Assembly (NCBI GenBank): GCA_037179515.1
Contig: JAXCGZ010000069.1
Span: forward strand, 12,501-76,500
Length of the DNA: 64,000 nucleotides
From: Halocaridina rubra
Taxonomy: Eukaryota > Arthropoda > Malacostraca > Decapoda > Atyidae
Reading direction: 5' to 3'
The position numbers were made by a program, and so were the translations under genes. Position 1 is the stretch's first letter. Every line of letters begins with the position of its first letter. This document shows positions 13,166 to 64,000 of the stretch, in pieces. The notes beneath the pieces are model-generated. The model ran no database searches. It saw nothing but the letters and a program-made list of their open reading frames with translations, and was not told where the DNA came from.

Positions 13166-13469
13166 TACAGCTAAATGGTCTTTTGGACTTCACTTGGACT
13201 GTCCAGGACAGTTCGATGTTAAGTTTTCCTTCAGATACGGTTCTTTTTCTGTGCCTACCTCACCACCTAATATTCTCGGATATTCATTACACATCTCTTA
13301 TTTATTCGCATATGGCAATTCACAACAATCCCATCTCTGTTTCTCTTCATGTTTTCTTCTTGCCTAGGCCCGATGAGGGCAGATTTATTTATTTATTTAT
13401 TTTTTTTGGCTCGTCCAGGTATCACAAAATGGAGTGAGGCCTCGTATACTAACTAGACTATTTATTTAT

Positions 13470-14612
13470 TATTCTCATCCTCAGTAAGCTGGTAAAAGAG
13501 ATTGACAAGTAGCTTAGGGATGAACAAGCTGGCTTTAGAAAAGGCGTGGATAATTTTTAGCAATGTATGGAATTTAGAAGTCCCTTTATGGATTTTATTG
13601 ATTTCGAGAAGACTTTTGATATCATCCACCGACAAATATTACAGATGACCTTGTGTCACTATGATATTTCATTCAAATATGTCAAATTGATTGAAACTAT
13701 TTATTAACAAAGCAGGTGTAAAGTCATTGTTTATGAAGTAATGTCAAGTAAGTTTAAAGTAAATAGTCGGGTATTTTAGGGGAATATATTGACCATCATA
13801 TTGTTTGCTCTCCATGGATTTTATAATGTAATATGTGGTTCAAGATGGGAGAGCGGGTTTAGCTTGGATAATGATAGAGACTTGAGAGAATTTTAATACA
13901 TGATGCTTAGTTGGCAAAAGCATTTCAAAGTTTACAAAGTTTTCTTGATAGAATGCATCAGATATATAGAAAGATGGGACTCATTATAAACCTAGGAAAA
14001 CAGGAGCAATGAGAACAGTGTGTGTACAGAGAGATAAATAAAACGTTGGGGAGATTGGATAAGATATGAAAGTCTAATAGCCTGAAATTTCATACAAAAT
14101 TAATATAATACATTAGTCATGTTTGACCTGTGCCTCTGTATGGACCTGAATAATTTTATGACAGTGAAACTATATCAAGAAGGTATTGGGTATTTGAGAG
14201 TAAAGTTATAAGAAGAATGTTTGGAGTTAGGTTGCAGGATAGAGTGAGAAATTATACCATGAGGCAAATTACCGAAGTTCAACATGTAGATGAGCTACTG
14301 ATGGAGGGGAGATGGAGATGTCTTGGACATATCTTTTACACCTCCCCAGGTAGACTAGTATGTGACAGTGTCAAGTGAACTTCACAAGGCACCACAGTGT
14401 CAAACGAGCTCCACAGCGCACCACAGTGTCAAACGAGCTCCACAGGGCAAACGAATTGGAGGACTCAACCTTCTTGGGTGAGAACTTGTGAATACGAGGC
14501 TGGAGATGAATGGAGACCCATAGAAGTGAAAGCACGGGAAAGAAATGAATGGTGCAATTTCAGAAAGGCTCTTTGTGTCACACGTATTGTAGGCAATAAT
14601 GATAATGGTGGT
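13470..14612 (+). pseudogene. Degenerate non-LTR retrotransposon reverse-transcriptase remnant
   Basis: With several stops and frameshifts, the translation still shows DEQAGFRKGVD, MDFIDFEKTFDIIHRQIL (RT motif around the first catalytic Asp), HYDISFKYVKLIE and later the C-terminal tail RRMFGVRLQDRVRN, GRWRCLGHIFYT and ERNEWCNFRKAL. This is the order RT domain then post-RT tail of LINE ORF2. It ends just before the first visible IRS exon. Confidence 0.8.
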
Positions 14613-14697
14613 TGACGTAGAAATGATTGAAATTTAGTTTTTGTGTTTTTGGAAAGGAAGATGAAAATTATTCTAACCTACTTTTTTCTCTTTGCAG

Positions 14698-49941
<35,244 letters not shown>

Positions 49942-50043
49942 CATTCTCATACCCAACTTACACATTGCTCCCTCTACACCACATTTCCCTTACCCACACA
50001 AATCAAAACTGTATAAACTGATTTAGAAAATAAGTATTAAGTT

Positions 50044-50049
50044 AATAAA
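50044..50049 (+). promoter_or_regulatory. Candidate poly(A) signal of IRS
   Basis: An AATAAA hexamer lies 103 bp after the IRS stop, followed by a GT/T-rich stretch (TGTGAG, GGGTTTTTTA). It is the first good signal and would give a very short 3' UTR ending before the convergent lipase gene. Confidence 0.6.
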
Positions 50050-50198
50050 GAAAAAACATGTGAGCAAATTGGGTTTTTTATTCTGCTTTCAAGGGAAATG
50101 TTTAAATGTTGAATTTCGAATATATGACGTTATAAGGTATGGTAGTATAGTAATGAGCCACCTTTTTTTTTTTTATCTCAATTGTTAATGTACTGCTA

Positions 50199-50344
50199 AA
50201 AAAAATGTAGATTCTACATGTGCTACAAAATAGTGTCAAAAATATTAGTATTATTTAATTTTTACTTCGGTAAAAAAATGTAGATTCTACATGTGCTACA
50301 AAATAGTGTCAAAAATATTAGTATTATTTAATTTTTACTTCGGT
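50199..50344. repeat. Perfect 73-bp tandem duplication between two gene 3' ends
   Basis: Two copies (50199-50271 and 50272-50344) look identical by eye. Each unit contains the near-palindrome TGTAGATTCTACA and a minus-strand ATTAAA. It lies between the convergent IRS and lipase stop codons. Confidence 0.9.
50327..50332 (-). promoter_or_regulatory. Candidate poly(A) signal of the lipase (ATTAAA)
   Basis: ATTAAA on the minus strand lies about 65 bp past the lipase stop. A second identical copy at 50254-50259 exists because of the 73-bp tandem duplication. No AATAAA was seen on this strand between 50160 and 50395. Confidence 0.4.
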
Positions 50345-50395
50345 AGTAAAGGAAAATATTGGTTACCGAGATAGGAATAAATGATAAATTCTTGA

Positions 50396-62889
<12,494 letters not shown>

Positions 62890-64000
62890 CTAGTTTAAAA
62901 AAAAATATGTACAGGAATTTAGGTGAACATGACACGCATTACATTATGTGACAGAATAGTACGTTTTTAAATATCATTAGTTACTTTACCATTTTCCAAT
63001 TCTAATTTAGGTAAAAAAACTGATATTATAAGACCAAAGGTTACATATACTTGCTATAGCTTCTAAAGAATACCTCCCAAGAGACCTGGTGTACTCAATA
63101 AGCAACATATCTTTGTGTTATAGAGTGATAATGATGATACCCTGTTATATGTTTAGCGTCGATATGAGCTTATGCAGCATTATGTGAGAAGCGTTTAAAT
63201 ATAAACTAAGATCTGCAAGTCACTGGGCAAAAATATTCTGGTGATATCTCACATATGAGTGAAATTGTTAAAGTAAATGTTTTAAGATATTTTATTTATA
63301 TAAAACTACTTCATATATGTAATTACTTATATGACAATCTCACGTGCACAAAAACCTCTCCTAAAATTACTAAATACGTCTATAATGTATTCAACATATC
63401 TTAAGAGGAACCCACAGTGGAATAATTAAGCAAAAAATCACGACATTGGAATATAAAATGCAGAAAATGTCGTAAAAACCTGTATGCTATTAAAATCCTC
63501 ATAACACCTACAGCAAAAACGAAACAGACTGTGACTGTGTTTTTGCAATCATTACAGACCTTGGTACCACAACAAAGAGCACAAGTAACATTCCAAAAGA
63601 ATTAGAATAACCTCTGAGAATATTAATATCTCTCACCATAGTTTTTATAAACATTAACTGAATAAATATGACATGTGACTAGAATAGTTGAGAATTGCCA
63701 GTGGTCATCACTGTTAGGAAAAATATTTGTTCAGTTCATGTAGAAAATGACGAACTTTGTTAAACAATGCTTGATATACAATAATAATATTTAAAAATGT
63801 TAACTTAAATGCTTGTAAGTATTATAGTTAATATTAAAAGTGACCTGAAAGTAAGCAACTTCCTTTGAAAAAGAAAAATTCCTCATGTAGAGACTAGTTC
63901 TCTGTATTGAACGTTAGGATATCAACACTTACTGAGGGGCTATTGAGACTCCTCCCATGTACAGGTAAGGATATAACTTGAGGTTATTACAGTGGGAATG
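62890..64000. other. Lipase intron / upstream part, nothing assigned
   Basis: The expected next upstream lipase exon (with GHSQG-type nucleophile elbow, phase 0 end) was searched for by eye on the minus strand and not found, so it probably lies past 64000. Confidence 0.5.

Noticed and set aside
63925..64000. Minus-strand piece YMGGVSIAP with a GTAAGT-like donor as a lipase exon
   Set aside because: The sequence does not match any lipase block and no phase-compatible link to 62889 was found.

Overview
The window is nuclear DNA from an animal with long introns (from about 0.2 to 14 kb), very dense simple-sequence repeats ((TA)n, (GA)n/(CT)n, (ATT)n), tRNA-derived SINEs, non-LTR retrotransposon remnants, Tigger/pogo-type DNA transposons and one BEL/Pao LTR element. 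Together with an invertebrate-type insulin receptor substrate gene, this fits a decapod crustacean such as a shrimp, crab or crayfish. The order is an inference from repeat style; the species cannot be fixed from the sequence.

Layout. Positions 1-14697 hold no recognisable exon of a host gene. They carry microsatellites, four minisatellites, SINE copies, a fold-back MITE and a degenerate LINE reverse-transcriptase fragment. From 14698 to 49941 on the + strand lies an insulin receptor substrate (IRS / chico) gene in 13 coding exons. All splice phases fit, giving 1,546 codons plus stop: most of the PH domain, a PTB domain, and a long tail with nine YXXM motifs ending in two SHP2-type tyrosine sites. 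Only the first coding exon, with the start codon and about the first 20-30 residues, is missing. Its introns hold a SINE inside a 90-bp direct duplication, Tigger-type elements embedded in (TA)n tracts, a 5'-truncated LINE, a long palindromic element and a TIGD1-like transposase pseudogene.

On the - strand, from 62889 down to 50396, are the last five coding exons (214 residues) of an acid lipase of the lysosomal/gastric lipase family. They include the catalytic Asp and His; the nucleophile-Ser exon lies beyond the window. These exons are short and only show up by conceptual splicing. IRS and the lipase converge tail to tail with 454 bp between their stop codons, and that gap contains a perfect 73-bp tandem duplication. 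The largest lipase intron (59535-50549) holds a young BEL/Pao LTR element (952-bp LTRs, CCCAT target duplication). Its interior has collapsed to a gag/pol remnant that is itself duplicated in tandem.

Function. IRS relays insulin-receptor signals to PI3K, Grb2 and SHP2. The lipase hydrolyses neutral lipid. They are metabolic neighbours, but nothing in the sequence shows they are co-regulated. The most unusual themes are several inverted-repeat transposons bracketed on both sides by (TA)n arrays, the collapsed and re-duplicated BEL element, and the 90-bp duplication flanking a SINE.
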